Origin: DASUPK01 sp963724665 | GTDB taxonomy: Bacteria > Actinomycetota > Thermoleophilia > Solirubrobacterales > 70-9 | Direction of reading: 5' to 3' | Length of the DNA stretch: 64,000 nt | Assembly (NCBI GenBank): GCA_963724665.1 | Contig: CAVRVH010000007.1 | Coordinates: 310,001 to 374,000 of the forward strand | Shown: in pieces, positions 1-8,561 of the stretch | Numbering within the stretch: position 1 is the stretch's first letter | How the letters are laid out: every line of letters begins with the position of its first letter | The notes under the pieces: generated by a model | Told to the model about the DNA's origin: nothing | Seen by the model: the letters and a program-made list of their open reading frames with translations, nothing else | The model's database searches: none | Program-made: the position numbers and the translations under genes

Positions 1-21
1 GAGCCCGTCGCGCTGGAACAG

Positions 22-1488
22 GTGTCCCTGCCTGAGGCGCGACCGATTCCCGACGCCGTCCGCTCCGCGGCAGGCGAGGTGCTCGACGGTACGGAGGACC
101 GCCTCCGCCGGGCCGCCGGGCGCAGCTACCCGGACCTCGTCCGGCTGCGCTCGGGGAATCTCGAGCTGGCCCCCGACACGATTCTGCGCCCCGCCGACGC
201 GGCGGCGGTCGAGGCGGTACTCGCGGCCTGCGGGGCGAGCGGCATCGCCGTGGTCCCCTATGGGGGCGGGACGAGCGTCGTCGGGGGTCTCGATGCGGTC
301 GCAGATGGCCATGTGGCGGTCGTCTCGCTCGACCTGGCGCACCTGCGCTCCGTCGAGCTGGACGCGACCTCTCTCACGGCGACGCTTGGGCCGGGCCTCT
401 CAGGGCCCGACGCGGAGGCGGCTCTGCAGGCGCGAGGCGCCACGATCGGCCACTTTCCGCAGTCCTTCGAGCAGGCCACCATCGGCGGGTTCGCCGCCAC
501 GCGCTCGGCCGGCCAGGCCTCGAGCGGCTACGGCCGCTTCGATGAGGTCGTCACCGCGATCGAGCTCACGGCTCCCACCGGCCGGCTTCACACGCGACAG
601 ACCCCGCACACCGCCGCGGGCCCGGCGCTGCGCGAGTTGGTCCTCGGCTCCGAGGGGACCCTGGGCGTGATCACGGAGGTGACCTGCCGGGTGCGCCCGG
701 CGCCCAGCGAGCGGCACTACGAGGGCTGGATGGCGGAGAGCTTCGAGGCGGGCCGCGAGATCGTGCGCGATTTGGCGCAGCATCACGAGGCGCCCGATGT
801 CCTGCGGCTCTCGGATGAGGAGGAGACGCGGGTCTCCTTCGGCCTGGCCGGGACGGACGGGTTGCAGAAGCGCGCGCTCGACTGGTATCTGTCGCTCCGG
901 AAGCGCAAGGGCGGCTGCCTGATGATCTGCGGCTGGGAGGGCGAGCGAGAGTCCGTTCGCCGCCGGCGCTCGCTTGGGCAGACGCGCCTGCGGCTCGGCG
1001 GCGCAGTGCCCCTCGGTTCCTCCGCCGGCCGCTCCTGGGAGCGCAACCGCTATGGCGGTCCCTACCTCCGCGACGAGCTGATGAACCTGGGCGTGATGGT
1101 CGAGACCCTCGAGACCGCCCACACCTGGACCCGGCTCGACGAGCTCTACCGGGCGGTCGGCGGAGCCCTCCGCGGCGCGCTCGGTGAGCGATCGATCGTC
1201 ATGTGCCACGTCTCCCACGCGTATCCGGACGGCGCCTCGCTCTACTTCACCTTCTTCGCCAGGGCCCGGGGCGGGGAGGAGCTCGAGCAGTGGCGCGAGG
1301 CCAAGACCGCGGCCTGTGAGGCGATCGTCGCGACCGAGGGGACGATCACCCACCATCACGCGGTGGGCCGCGACCACGCGCCCTACATGCGGGCGGAGGT
1401 CGGCGAGCTCGGCCTGGATGCACTGCGAGCCGTCCGGGAGCGGCTCGACCCATCCGGGATCATGAACCCGGGCAAGCTGCTGCCCTAA
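22..1488 (+). CDS. FAD-linked oxidase, AGPS/GlcD-like
   Basis: The 488-residue product belongs to the VAO/PCMH flavoprotein superfamily (FAD_binding_4 plus a C-terminal FAD-oxidase domain). The FAD-binding segment shows GGGTSVVGG near residue 80 and PQSFEQATIGGF near 145. The C-terminus has the HHHAVGRDH histidine cluster and ends MNPGKLLP, a pattern shared with alkyldihydroxyacetonephosphate synthases and glycolate oxidase GlcD. The substrate is probably an alpha-hydroxy acid or an alkyl-DHAP-like compound and cannot be fixed from sequence. The GTG start at 22 is chosen, but the frame stays open to the window edge, so a few more N-terminal residues are possible. A second frame ends with TGA at 33-35 and could be the tail of an upstream gene. 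It overlaps the next minus-strand gene by 4 bp. Confidence 0.8.
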   Translation: MSLPEARPIPDAVRSAAGEVLDGTEDRLRRAAGRSYPDLVRLRSGNLELAPDTILRPADAAAVEAVLAACGASGIAVVPYGGGTSVVGGLDAVADGHVAVVSLDLAHLRSVELDATSLTATLGPGLSGPDAEAALQARGATIGHFPQSFEQATIGGFAATRSAGQASSGYGRFDEVVTAIELTAPTGRLHTRQTPHTAAGPALRELVLGSEGTLGVITEVTCRVRPAPSERHYEGWMAESFEAGREIVRDLAQHHEAPDVLRLSDEEETRVSFGLAGTDGLQKRALDWYLSLRKRKGGCLMICGWEGERESVRRRRSLGQTRLRLGGAVPLGSSAGRSWERNRYGGPYLRDELMNLGVMVETLETAHTWTRLDELYRAVGGALRGALGERSIVMCHVSHAYPDGASLYFTFFARARGGEELEQWREAKTAACEAIVATEGTITHHHAVGRDHAPYMRAEVGELGLDALRAVRERLDPSGIMNPGKLLP

Positions 1489-2258
1489 CGCAGGGCGCCG
1501 CGCATCACGGGCGTGCCCACAACCTGCGGGAGAGTGGCGCTCTGCGCCGCCTGCTGGACCGCCGCTGCCGCCTCCCGCTGGCGCGCCAGGGTGAGCACCG
1601 CCGTCGTGAAGTTGGGGAGAAGCCCCTCCGCGGCCGTCGGGATCGGCGTCCTGCCGGTGAGCTTGCCGTCAGGCCCGACGGCTCGGAATGCGACCGGCAG
1701 GCTCTGGCCGCCGGAGCCTTCGAACCAGAGCACGTAGCTCTCTCCGCGTCCGCTGGGCCGGAGACCGGCGATCGCGAGGTCGACCGCGGGCTGATCGGCG
1801 ACGCGGACGACAGAGATCATGCCGGTCGCGCTCGACCCCCTGACCGGCGTGAGCTTGACCGGCACGACGTCCTCCTGGTCGCCCTGGGTCGCGGTCGGGG
1901 CGGTATCGCCCCCTCCATCGCCGCCGCCGGTAACGATCACCAACACGACCACGGCAACGACCGCGGCCGCACCGAGCGCCAGCCAGAGGACCCACGGCCG
2001 GGTCCTGCCGCTCGAGGCGGGAATGGCGGGCAGGGAAGCCTCTACCGCCCCTGAGGGACCCTCAAGGGCCTCCAAGCGCCCCCTGACGGCATCAATGGGG
2101 AACTCCCGGTCGGGGGCGTTCTCCAAGGCTGTGGCTGCCTCGTGCGCCCTGGCGCGCACCTGGCCGACGTCGATTCCCAGGACATCTGCAATCTGCCTGT
2201 AGGTGTCCCCGGAGAGGAGCAGCCGGAGCAGGGCGCGCTGATCCTCACTCAACGCCAT
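1485..2258 (-). CDS. HTH-membrane-ectodomain protein, downstream paralog
   Basis: The 257-residue protein has an N-terminal sigma-region-4-like helix-turn-helix (residues 1-45, beginning MALSEDQRALLRLLL), a linker, one transmembrane helix (about 88-110), a Gly/Asp-rich stretch and an extracytoplasmic domain carrying YVLWFEG. The ectodomain resembles the outer domain of RskA-type anti-sigma factors, though no known family was matched with certainty. It is clearly homologous to the gene just upstream over both HTH and ectodomain, so the pair arose by tandem duplication. ATG 2258 is chosen because it aligns with the paralog start; longer in-frame extensions would run into the upstream gene. The intergenic gap is 16 bp, so the two are probably one operon. 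Function unknown: a membrane-tethered regulator is an inference. Confidence 0.7.
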   Translation of the reverse strand: MALSEDQRALLRLLLSGDTYRQIADVLGIDVGQVRARAHEAATALENAPDREFPIDAVRGRLEALEGPSGAVEASLPAIPASSGRTRPWVLWLALGAAAVVAVVVLVIVTGGGDGGGDTAPTATQGDQEDVVPVKLTPVRGSSATGMISVVRVADQPAVDLAIAGLRPSGRGESYVLWFEGSGGQSLPVAFRAVGPDGKLTGRTPIPTAAEGLLPNFTTAVLTLARQREAAAAVQQAAQSATLPQVVGTPVMRGALR

Positions 2259-2274
2259 CGGCTGGCGCGTTCGC

Positions 2275-3432
2275 TCAGCCCTTCGAGCCCGTGGTGGTGG
2301 TCGACTGGCCCTGGCCACCCGAGGCTCCGGCCTGGCTCTGGGCCTGCTGCAGCAGCTGCTGGATGCCGAGATCCGCGACGTTTCCCTGGAGCGCCGTGTC
2401 ACCGACGAAGTGAACGAGCAGCGTGGGCTTCTTGCCCTGCCCCTGGAGCGACTGCTGGATCTGCTGCGACTGCGCGGAGGTCACCCTGGCGAGCCTGATC
2501 GTCTGGAAGGCCGGAATCAGAACCAGCTCCTGCGCGGGAACCGGGACGCCGCCGGTCAGGTTTCCGCTCGAGTCGACGGTCTCCTGGCCCAGCGGGACTG
2601 ACTGGGTGTCCGACTTGTAGAGCCAGAGCACGTAGCGCTCGTTGTTCCCAGTCGGCGGAAGGTGGACGGCGTTGGCCTGCAGGATGAAGCTCTGGGCCTG
2701 GTTCTTGGTCTGCGAAGACGGAGGGGCGGCGCCAAGCGTGAGCAGTCCGCTGGGCGCGCAATTCGCATCGGCGAAGGAGCCCACCGCGGCGAGCTTCATC
2801 TGCGGGACCCCAGCCTGCTGTGCCGCCGCTGTGTCGACCGGCTTGCAGTCGCTGCCACCGCTGCCGCCGCTGCTGCCGCCGCTGGTGGCGACGACGACAA
2901 CGACGATCACCAGTGCGAGCGCCGCGGCGGACCCGACGATGACCTGAGTCCGGCGCCGGCCCGAGAGCGAGCCAAAACCGCTGAAGAAGCCGGCGGCACG
3001 TGAGGCGAAACCAGGGCCCTTCGCTATCGGTGGCGCCTGTGAGGGCGTCGGGGGCGGGGCGACAGCCGGGGGAGGGGGCGGCGCGGCAGCCCTGCGCCCG
3101 CCGCGCGGCTCCGGGATCTCGGGAATCTCCGCCTTCGGGGCGAGCAGTCTCAGGTTCTGCGCCAAGCGCTCGGCAAGAGCATTCGCCTCAGGATCGCTCT
3201 GCAGGTGCCGAACGGCATCGGCGCGCCCGATCGGATCGGCCTGCCCCAGCAGATAGTCGCTGAGGCCGACTTGAGCGTCAGGGTCCGCACCGCCGATCTC
3301 GGTCAGCGCAGAGCGCGCCCGCGAGCGCACCTCATCCGGCGCGATGCCCAGCAGGGAGCCGATGTCGTCATAGCCCTGCCCCCCCTCGAGCAGCAGCTGA
3401 AGCATCGCGCGTTGTTCGTCCGTGACCGGCAC
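2275..3432 (-). CDS. HTH-membrane-ectodomain protein, upstream paralog
   Basis: The 385-residue protein starts at GTG. Domains in order: sigma-like HTH (1-45, MPVTDEQRAMLQLLLEGG), a helical segment (about 55-98), a Pro/Ala-rich linker (110-140), one transmembrane helix (about 163-183), a Gly/Ser stretch, and an ectodomain with YVLWLYKS that ends in a Gln/Thr-rich tail. Topology predicts HTH inside and ectodomain outside. The two extracellular cysteines (in SDCKPVD and DANCAPS) could form a disulfide. A TAGGCT box at 3442-3447 lies 9 nt before the start, suggesting a nearly leaderless mRNA for the pair. It may be a one-component sensor or an anti-sigma variant in which the cytoplasmic part binds DNA; this is inferred from architecture only. 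Confidence 0.7.
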   Translation of the reverse strand: MPVTDEQRAMLQLLLEGGQGYDDIGSLLGIAPDEVRSRARSALTEIGGADPDAQVGLSDYLLGQADPIGRADAVRHLQSDPEANALAERLAQNLRLLAPKAEIPEIPEPRGGRRAAAPPPPPAVAPPPTPSQAPPIAKGPGFASRAAGFFSGFGSLSGRRRTQVIVGSAAALALVIVVVVVATSGGSSGGSGGSDCKPVDTAAAQQAGVPQMKLAAVGSFADANCAPSGLLTLGAAPPSSQTKNQAQSFILQANAVHLPPTGNNERYVLWLYKSDTQSVPLGQETVDSSGNLTGGVPVPAQELVLIPAFQTIRLARVTSAQSQQIQQSLQGQGKKPTLLVHFVGDTALQGNVADLGIQQLLQQAQSQAGASGGQGQSTTTTGSKG

Positions 3433-3441
3433 GAGCGTGGA

Positions 3442-3447
3442 AGCCTA
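3442..3447 (-). promoter_or_regulatory. -10 box of the HTH-membrane pair
   Basis: TAGGCT on the minus strand ends 9 nt before GTG 3432. It fits TANNNT, but the spacing is slightly long for a strictly leaderless start. Confidence 0.35.
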
Positions 3448-3476
3448 GGGCAGCGACGCTGGGCGTGCCGCAGCTC

Positions 3477-4076
3477 TTATGAGCCGTTTACTCGGCGCGC
3501 GAGGCGCGGGTAGAACTCGAGCAGGCCGTCGCCATCGATCTCGAGCTCGGCTGTGAAGTCCCCGTCGCGGCTCAGGTAGCGCACGATCGAGCCATTCTCG
3601 GTCTCGCCCACATGCTCGTAGCGCTGCGGGGAGGCCTCGACGCGCAGGGTCGGCATCAGCACGAACGCCATCACGAAGTCCCCCGAGCCGCCTTTCTGGA
3701 AGCCCTCGCGAAGGATCGGCATCGTGTTGGTGAGTGGCGAGTTCTCGATGTCGATGTCCCGCGCCTCCGAGAGATCCGGAAGCTCGCCATCCCAGGGGCC
3801 ACCTGGAACATCTCCGCCGTCGGTCACTTCCGCCCGCCAGGCTCCTGAGCCGTCATGGGTCAGCAGCAGATGCCGGCTCCAGCCCTCGGCGGTGGCGCTC
3901 AGCTCGAGCTCGCTGGTGACGTAGCGCCGCGGCGCCTCGAGGCGGTAGTCGACGCGAAACGGTGCGGGCTCTGCTCCTAGCTGGATGCCTGTCGCCTGGA
4001 GCCCGTCCTCGCCGAGCTCCACCTGGGCCGCCTCGGTCAGCCACTCCTCCACGCCCGACCAGACCAGGAATCGCAT
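3477..4076 (-). CDS. putative glycolipid-binding protein (PF06475-like)
   Basis: The 199-residue soluble protein carries DIDIENSPLTNTMPILR near residue 110, which matches the D-x-DL-x-x-SP-x-TNT-x-P-x-x-R signature I associate with the putative glycolipid-binding family. The family is largely beta-strand and has no established reaction. There is no signal peptide. The start ATG 4076 is supported by a TAGTCT -10 box only 6 nt upstream, so the mRNA is probably leaderless. It is divergent from the thioesterase gene with 24 bp between starts, and the two promoters overlap. Confidence 0.7.
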   Translation of the reverse strand: MRFLVWSGVEEWLTEAAQVELGEDGLQATGIQLGAEPAPFRVDYRLEAPRRYVTSELELSATAEGWSRHLLLTHDGSGAWRAEVTDGGDVPGGPWDGELPDLSEARDIDIENSPLTNTMPILREGFQKGGSGDFVMAFVLMPTLRVEASPQRYEHVGETENGSIVRYLSRDGDFTAELEIDGDGLLEFYPRLARRVNGS

Positions 4077-4082
4077 GCGGGC

Positions 4083-4088
4083 AGACTA
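4083..4088 (-). promoter_or_regulatory. -10 box, glycolipid-binding gene
   Basis: TAGTCT on the minus strand ends 6 nt before ATG 4076. Its TA (4087-4088) is also the TA of the opposing plus-strand -10 box at 4087-4092. Confidence 0.6.
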
Positions 4089-4092
4089 TGGT
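4087..4092 (+). promoter_or_regulatory. -10 box, thioesterase gene
   Basis: TATGGT ends 8 nt before ATG 4101, so transcription would start at or next to the start codon. It shares its TA with the opposing -10 box of the divergent gene. Confidence 0.5.
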
Positions 4093-4100
4093 CCCGCGCC

Positions 4101-4496
4101 ATGAGCCAAGAGGAAAACGCTCCGTCCGGCTTCGCCGAGGAGATCGGCACGGAGTGGCTCGACTTCGATCCGGATAACGCCCGGGCGCGGATTGCCGTCG
4201 AGCGGCGCCACCTGCAGCCCTTCGGGATTGTCCACGGAGGCGTCTACGCAACGCTCGCCGAGAGCATCTGCTCCGCTGCCACGTTCAACGCCGTCAGCGA
4301 GGACGGCATGGTCGCGATGGGCCAGTCGAACGACACGACCTTCCTGCGCTCGATCGGCGAGGGCACCATCACGGCGACAGCGAGAACGCGCCATCGCGGC
4401 CGCACCACCTGGGTCTGGGACGTCGAGATGACCGACGACGAGGGCCGCGTCTGCGCCCTCTCACGGATGACGATCGCGGTCCGCCCGCAGCGCTAG
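4101..4496 (+). CDS. PaaI-family hotdog thioesterase
   Basis: The 131-residue single-domain hotdog-fold protein has the conserved HGGVYATLAES segment (residues 45-55), in which the HGG loop and the acidic residue on the central helix shape the acyl-CoA active site of PaaI/YdiI-type thioesterases. Aromatic acyl-CoA or DHNA-CoA are typical substrates; the actual one is not evident. Family members are usually 120-150 residues, so this is complete. The 3' end runs 36 bp into the convergent NAD synthetase gene, so the two tails share sequence. Confidence 0.8.
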   Translation: MSQEENAPSGFAEEIGTEWLDFDPDNARARIAVERRHLQPFGIVHGGVYATLAESICSAATFNAVSEDGMVAMGQSNDTTFLRSIGEGTITATARTRHRGRTTWVWDVEMTDDEGRVCALSRMTIAVRPQR

Positions 4497-6203
4497 CGGG
4501 GCAGCGGCACGCATCGAGCCGAAGCGGTTCGTGATCGGCAGGCGCCGGTCGCGGCCGAACGCCTTGTTCGACACGCGGATCCCGGGGGGCGCCTGGCGCC
4601 GTTTGTACTCGGCGCGGTCGACCAGCCTCACGACTTCCATCACGACGTCCTCTGGGAGGCCCTGCGCGACGATGGCGTCGATGCCCTCGTCCCGTTCGAC
4701 GTAGGCCTCGAGGATCCGATCCAGGGTCTCGTAGGGAGGTAGCGAGTCCTCGTCGAGCTGGTCGGGTCGGAGCTCCGCCGAGGGCGGGCGCTCGATCACC
4801 GAGGCAGGCACCAGCTCTCGCCCCTCTTCCTCGTTGCGCCAGCGCACCAGGCGGTAGACGAGCAGCTTGAAGATGTCCTTGATCACGGCGAAGCCGCCCG
4901 CCATGTCGCCGTAGAGGGTCGCGTAGCCGACCGACAGCTCGCTCTTGTTGCCGGTGGTGAGGACGAGCCAGCCGAACTTGTTGGAGAGCGCCATCACGAG
5001 GTTGCCTCGGATCCGAGCCTGCAGGTTCTCCTCGGCGATGCCCGGCTCGGATCCCTCGAAGCTCTGCGCGAGGGCGTCCTCGTAGGCCTCCATGGCCTCG
5101 GCGATGGAGATCTCGATCAGCTCGACGCCGAGGTTGGCGGCGATCGTCCGGGCATCGGACTGGGTGTCGTCGCTCGAGTTGGGCGAAGGCATGACGACAA
5201 CGCTGACCCGGTCAGCACCGAGGGCGTCCACGGCGATCAGAGCGACGAGCGCCGAGTCGATCCCGCCCGAGAGGGCGATGACGACATGCTCGAAGCCGTT
5301 CTTCTCCACGTAGTCGCGCAGGCCGAGCGTGAGCGCGGCGTAGACCTCCGCCTCCTCGCTCGGGAGCGGCTCGGCGATGCGAGCCGCCTTGTCGCCTCCC
5401 CCAGGGACGGTCAGATCGCAGATGAGGAGCTCGGGCTCGAACTGGGCGGCTCGCGCCAGCGTCTCGCCGTCGGAGCCGATCACGACGCTCGCCCCGTCGA
5501 AGACGAGCTCGTCCTGGCCCCCCACCGTGTTGCAGAGGGCGAAGGCGGCCCCATTGGTGCGCGCGCGCTCGGCGATCATGCCCTCGCGTGCCCGGCCCTT
5601 GCCGCGGTGATACGGCGAGGCCGAGGAGTTGACGACCAGGAGCGCGCCGGCGGCGACCTCGTCCGCCTCCGGGAACCCCGGGTGCCAGATGTCTTCGCAG
5701 ACGGTCAAGCCGAGCTGGACGCCTTCGACCTCGGTCAGAGCCGGCTCGGTGCCGGGCTCGAAGTAGCGGCGTTCGTCGAAGACGCCGTAGTTGGGGAGAT
5801 CGCACTTCCGGTAGGTAGCGCGGACCTCACCGCCGGCCAGGACCGCGAGGGAGTTGTAGGCCGGGGGCGGGGGCGGGTCGATGAGCGGGTCGAAGTGCTC
5901 GAGCTCCACGGGCGCGCGCTCGACCCGCTCCGGGAAGCCGACGAGGGCCACGATGCCTTCAACGTCAGCCGCGATCGCGTCGAGCCCCTGCCGCACTGCG
6001 TCGAGGAAATCACGGCGCAGCAGGAGGTCCTCCGGCGGGTAGCCCGAGACGCAGAGCTCGGGCAGCACAACGAGCTGGGCACCGCCCTCGCGGGCCTGCT
6101 CGATCGACTCGGAGATCAGGCGGACGTTGCCCTCGATGTCGCCCACGGTCGGGTCGATCTGGGCGAGCGCCAGGCGCAGCTGTGTTGCTTCCGCCATCTT
6201 CAT
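4461..6203 (-). CDS. nadE: glutamine-dependent NAD+ synthetase
   Basis: The 580-residue two-domain enzyme makes NAD+ from nicotinate adenine dinucleotide, ATP and glutamine. The N-terminal nitrilase-type glutaminase has its Glu-Lys-Cys triad at about Glu49 (VVLPELCVSGYP), Lys133 (YRKCDLPNYG) and Cys169 (LTVCEDIW). The C-terminal synthetase has the ATP-binding loop ALSGGIDSALVAL. Length matches the glutamine-using class. ATG 6203 is chosen with GAGGAG 11 nt upstream; ATG 6197 is an alternative two codons in. The last 36 bp overlap the convergent thioesterase gene. It is divergent from the ImmA-like gene. Confidence 0.93.
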   Translation of the reverse strand: MKMAEATQLRLALAQIDPTVGDIEGNVRLISESIEQAREGGAQLVVLPELCVSGYPPEDLLLRRDFLDAVRQGLDAIAADVEGIVALVGFPERVERAPVELEHFDPLIDPPPPPAYNSLAVLAGGEVRATYRKCDLPNYGVFDERRYFEPGTEPALTEVEGVQLGLTVCEDIWHPGFPEADEVAAGALLVVNSSASPYHRGKGRAREGMIAERARTNGAAFALCNTVGGQDELVFDGASVVIGSDGETLARAAQFEPELLICDLTVPGGGDKAARIAEPLPSEEAEVYAALTLGLRDYVEKNGFEHVVIALSGGIDSALVALIAVDALGADRVSVVVMPSPNSSDDTQSDARTIAANLGVELIEISIAEAMEAYEDALAQSFEGSEPGIAEENLQARIRGNLVMALSNKFGWLVLTTGNKSELSVGYATLYGDMAGGFAVIKDIFKLLVYRLVRWRNEEEGRELVPASVIERPPSAELRPDQLDEDSLPPYETLDRILEAYVERDEGIDAIVAQGLPEDVVMEVVRLVDRAEYKRRQAPPGIRVSNKAFGRDRRLPITNRFGSMRAAAPLALRADRDRHP

Positions 6204-6282
6204 TAATCGGGTTGCTCCTCGGCTTCGCCTACGGAGCACCCTCGGATTATGGCGACGGGGGAGACCCATCCGTGAAGGGGGC

Positions 6283-6288
6283 TACCCT
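6283..6288 (+). promoter_or_regulatory. -10 box, ImmA-like gene
   Basis: TACCCT ends 7 nt before GTG 6296. This spacing fits a leaderless transcript and is the main reason for choosing that start. Confidence 0.55.
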
Positions 6289-6295
6289 GCCGCGC

Positions 6296-6733
6296 GTGTT
6301 CAGGCAGGACAAGACACCGAGGACACGCAAGGGCGTCGAGCTGATGGAGGCCCACATCGAGGATCTCTGCTCCGAGTACGGCATCGAGTTGGCAGGCACC
6401 TCGGCCCGCGGGCGAGCGATCCGCTGGCGAGGCGGGAGGCTCGAGATCTCGATTCCGCCCATTCGGGGTCAGGTCTCCTACTTCATCGCCCTGCACGAGA
6501 TCGGGCACCTGGTCGGGAAGGGCCGCTCGGCCCCCCGCCTGGAGTCGGAGGCGAACGCGTGGCTGTTCGCCCTCGAGCACAGCGTGGTGGAGCCGACGCC
6601 GGCCACGAAGCGGTCGATATCGCGCCGCCTGCAGGGCTACCTCGCCTGGGCCCGCAATCGCCAGCACCGCCGGGTGCCGCCGCGGATACCGCCCCGTGAG
6701 CACCCCTTCTGGGCGCTTCTCCAGCTGGGCTAG
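6296..6733 (+). CDS. ImmA/IrrE-like zinc metallopeptidase domain protein
   Basis: The 145-residue protein has a single gluzincin-like motif, ALHEIGHLVG (HExxH with Glu as base), in mid-protein, followed by ESEANAWLFALE, where the downstream Glu could be the third zinc ligand as in ImmA/IrrE-type peptidases. There is no HTH domain, unlike phage ImmA regulators or IrrE, and no adjacent repressor gene. The C-terminus is Arg/Pro-rich. GTG 6296 is chosen because a TACCCT box lies 7 nt upstream. Longer in-frame extensions back to 6182 would overlap the nadE start region. The target protein is unknown. Confidence 0.65.
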   Translation: MFRQDKTPRTRKGVELMEAHIEDLCSEYGIELAGTSARGRAIRWRGGRLEISIPPIRGQVSYFIALHEIGHLVGKGRSAPRLESEANAWLFALEHSVVEPTPATKRSISRRLQGYLAWARNRQHRRVPPRIPPREHPFWALLQLG

Positions 6734-7410
6734 GTCGTCCGCTTTTCGCGTTGCGATCTGGCTCGCGCGGGCCGCATGTTGCTGATGATCACCGCGACAA
6801 CGGTGACCAGGTAGATCTGGCCGATCAGGGCCTCCGTGATGGCCAGCGAGCGACCGAAGTTCGACGCCGCGGTCAGATCCCCATAGCCGACGGTCGTCAG
6901 CGTGGTGAAGCTGAAGTACAGAAAGTCGTTCGTCTCGGCCTGCGCGGCCGTCAGCTGATGAAAGAAGGCGTGCCCACCGATCTCCTCGATCGCCGCGAAC
7001 GCCGTGCCGAAGAAGAGGCCGACGATCAGATACAGGCAGAGGCCGCCGAACATCGTCTCGATCGTGACACTGCCCTCCTCCCGGAACAGCTTGATCAGCC
7101 CGGTGACTATCGCGGGGGGGACCAGGCCGACCAGCAGCAGGGTGACGGCCCGTCCCGAGTTGTTCCCGAATTCGTCGGTGCCGAGGATCGCGAGCGAGGC
7201 GCCGACGATCGAGAGCACAGCCGCAATGACGGCCAATCTGATCACGATCGGATGGGCGCGTGACGCGAGTACGGCGGCGACCAACGTGATCGCCTGGAGA
7301 ACCACCGCGGCGAGCCGGGCGAAGTCGCTCTCACCGGCGGCCAGCTGAAACGCGATCGAGACCAGGATCAGGCCGAGGACTATCCCGAAGTGGTAGTGGA
7401 TCCTGTGCAC
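6730..7410 (-). CDS. two-pore-type potassium channel protein
   Basis: The 226-residue membrane protein has about six hydrophobic segments. Near the C-terminus sits a pore helix and canonical K+ selectivity filter, TTLTTVGYGDL, followed by a final transmembrane helix (Ion_trans_2 domain). The first four helices are a short unspecific membrane module and there is no RCK/TrkA-N regulatory domain. The start is GTG 7410. The tail overlaps the ImmA-like gene by 4 bp. K+ conductance is well supported by the filter; gating is unknown. Confidence 0.8.
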   Translation of the reverse strand: MHRIHYHFGIVLGLILVSIAFQLAAGESDFARLAAVVLQAITLVAAVLASRAHPIVIRLAVIAAVLSIVGASLAILGTDEFGNNSGRAVTLLLVGLVPPAIVTGLIKLFREEGSVTIETMFGGLCLYLIVGLFFGTAFAAIEEIGGHAFFHQLTAAQAETNDFLYFSFTTLTTVGYGDLTAASNFGRSLAITEALIGQIYLVTVVAVIISNMRPARARSQREKRTT

Positions 7411-7449
7411 GCGGGCATGATCGCCCGCGCGGAGGACGCTAACCGGGGC

Positions 7450-8517
7450 TCAGCAGGAGCGGGCGCGGGGATCCAGGCGCTTGTCGCGGGTGGCGCCCTC
7501 GGCGCGGTTGTTGCCCGGGCCGCACTTGATCCTCAGGTCGTGGAACCCATCCTTGGCGCGAAGGAAGTCGATGCCGCCCTTGCCCTTGAGCACGTCCGAG
7601 CCGCGATTGCCGACGACCAGGTCGCCGTCGGGCCCGCCCGACAGACGGTCGCCGTCGGGCCCGCCGAACAGCCGATCGGCGCCCGTCCACCCCCGGAGCA
7701 GGTCGTGGCCGTTGCCGCCGAGCATCACGTCGTCGCCCTCCAAGCCGAGCAGGGTGTCGCTGCCGTTGTTGCCGGACAGGACGTCGTTGCCGGCGCCGCC
7801 GATCAGCGTCTCCGAGCTGCTGTCCCCGGCGATCAGGTCGCCCAGCGGTGTCCCGATAACGGTTTCGATGTCGCCATGGACCGTGTCGCGCCTGCCAGAC
7901 GACCCCTGGTCCTCGGCACTGCCGTCGTTGTAGTTGCCCGTCCCGACCGTGACGTTCACAGGGGCGGTGCGGCTCGCCGGATAGACGAGGGTGTCGGTGT
8001 TGCTGCCACCCTGGATGTCGTCCGGCCCAAGGCCCGCGTCGATCGTGTCGTTGCCGCTGCTGCCCCGAACGTTGTCGGCCAGCGGCGAGCCGGTGATCGA
8101 GTCTTTGCCCGTGCCTCCGGTCAGCGTCCCATGGCCGCTGATGGAATCGTCCCCTGGGCCGCCGTCGAGGCTTCCCGTCACCGTCGAGGGGATCGTGGCG
8201 AGGTCCATGGCGATCGAGTCGGCCTGCGCGTCGGTGTCGACCGAGATGGTCTTGATCCCAGTCCCCGGACAGGTGGCGGTGTGGGGGTTGACGGCCGTGC
8301 AGGTCCCGCTCGGCGTCAGGTTGGCGGCCGAGTCGACGACGTCGTACAGATCCATGCCGGCGTCGTAGCTCACCGTCACGCGGTTGACCTCGCTGCCGGA
8401 CTCGAGCACGCGGACGGTGTTGCCTCCGGTCACGGTGACGGTCGACGCGAGTGCCGCAGGGACCAGGGTCAGGGCGATGCCAACCCCGAGGATGCCGGCG
8501 AACGAGACCTTCCTCAT
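7450..8517 (-). CDS. secreted RTX-like calcium-binding repeat protein
   Basis: The 355-residue protein has an N-terminal signal peptide (MRKVSFAGILGVGIALTLVP, cleavage near ALA-S), a beta-rich N-terminal half, then irregular repeats of the GGxGxDxLx type from about residue 120, densest in the last third (GGAGNDVLSGNNGSDTL and following). Such nonapeptides form a calcium-binding beta-roll outside the cell. No adhesin, lipase or protease catalytic domain is present. Neighbouring type I secretion genes are absent, consistent with Sec export. ATG 8517 is chosen for the signal peptide; the in-frame upstream extension lacks coding character. Confidence 0.8.
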   Translation of the reverse strand: MRKVSFAGILGVGIALTLVPAALASTVTVTGGNTVRVLESGSEVNRVTVSYDAGMDLYDVVDSAANLTPSGTCTAVNPHTATCPGTGIKTISVDTDAQADSIAMDLATIPSTVTGSLDGGPGDDSISGHGTLTGGTGKDSITGSPLADNVRGSSGNDTIDAGLGPDDIQGGSNTDTLVYPASRTAPVNVTVGTGNYNDGSAEDQGSSGRRDTVHGDIETVIGTPLGDLIAGDSSSETLIGGAGNDVLSGNNGSDTLLGLEGDDVMLGGNGHDLLRGWTGADRLFGGPDGDRLSGGPDGDLVVGNRGSDVLKGKGGIDFLRAKDGFHDLRIKCGPGNNRAEGATRDKRLDPRARSC

Positions 8518-8561
8518 CACTATTGGGAACACACGGGAGGGCCAGTCGATGCGATCGGCGG

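Noticed and set aside
400..1377. Long minus-strand open frame opposite the FAD oxidase
   Set aside because: GC-rich coding DNA often leaves the opposite frame open. The plus-strand protein has clear motifs, while this one is Ala/Arg/Gly-rich without any family.
7550..8250. DNA repeats resembling a CRISPR or tandem array
   Set aside because: The periodicity comes from GGxGxD protein repeats; units vary and there are no constant spacers.
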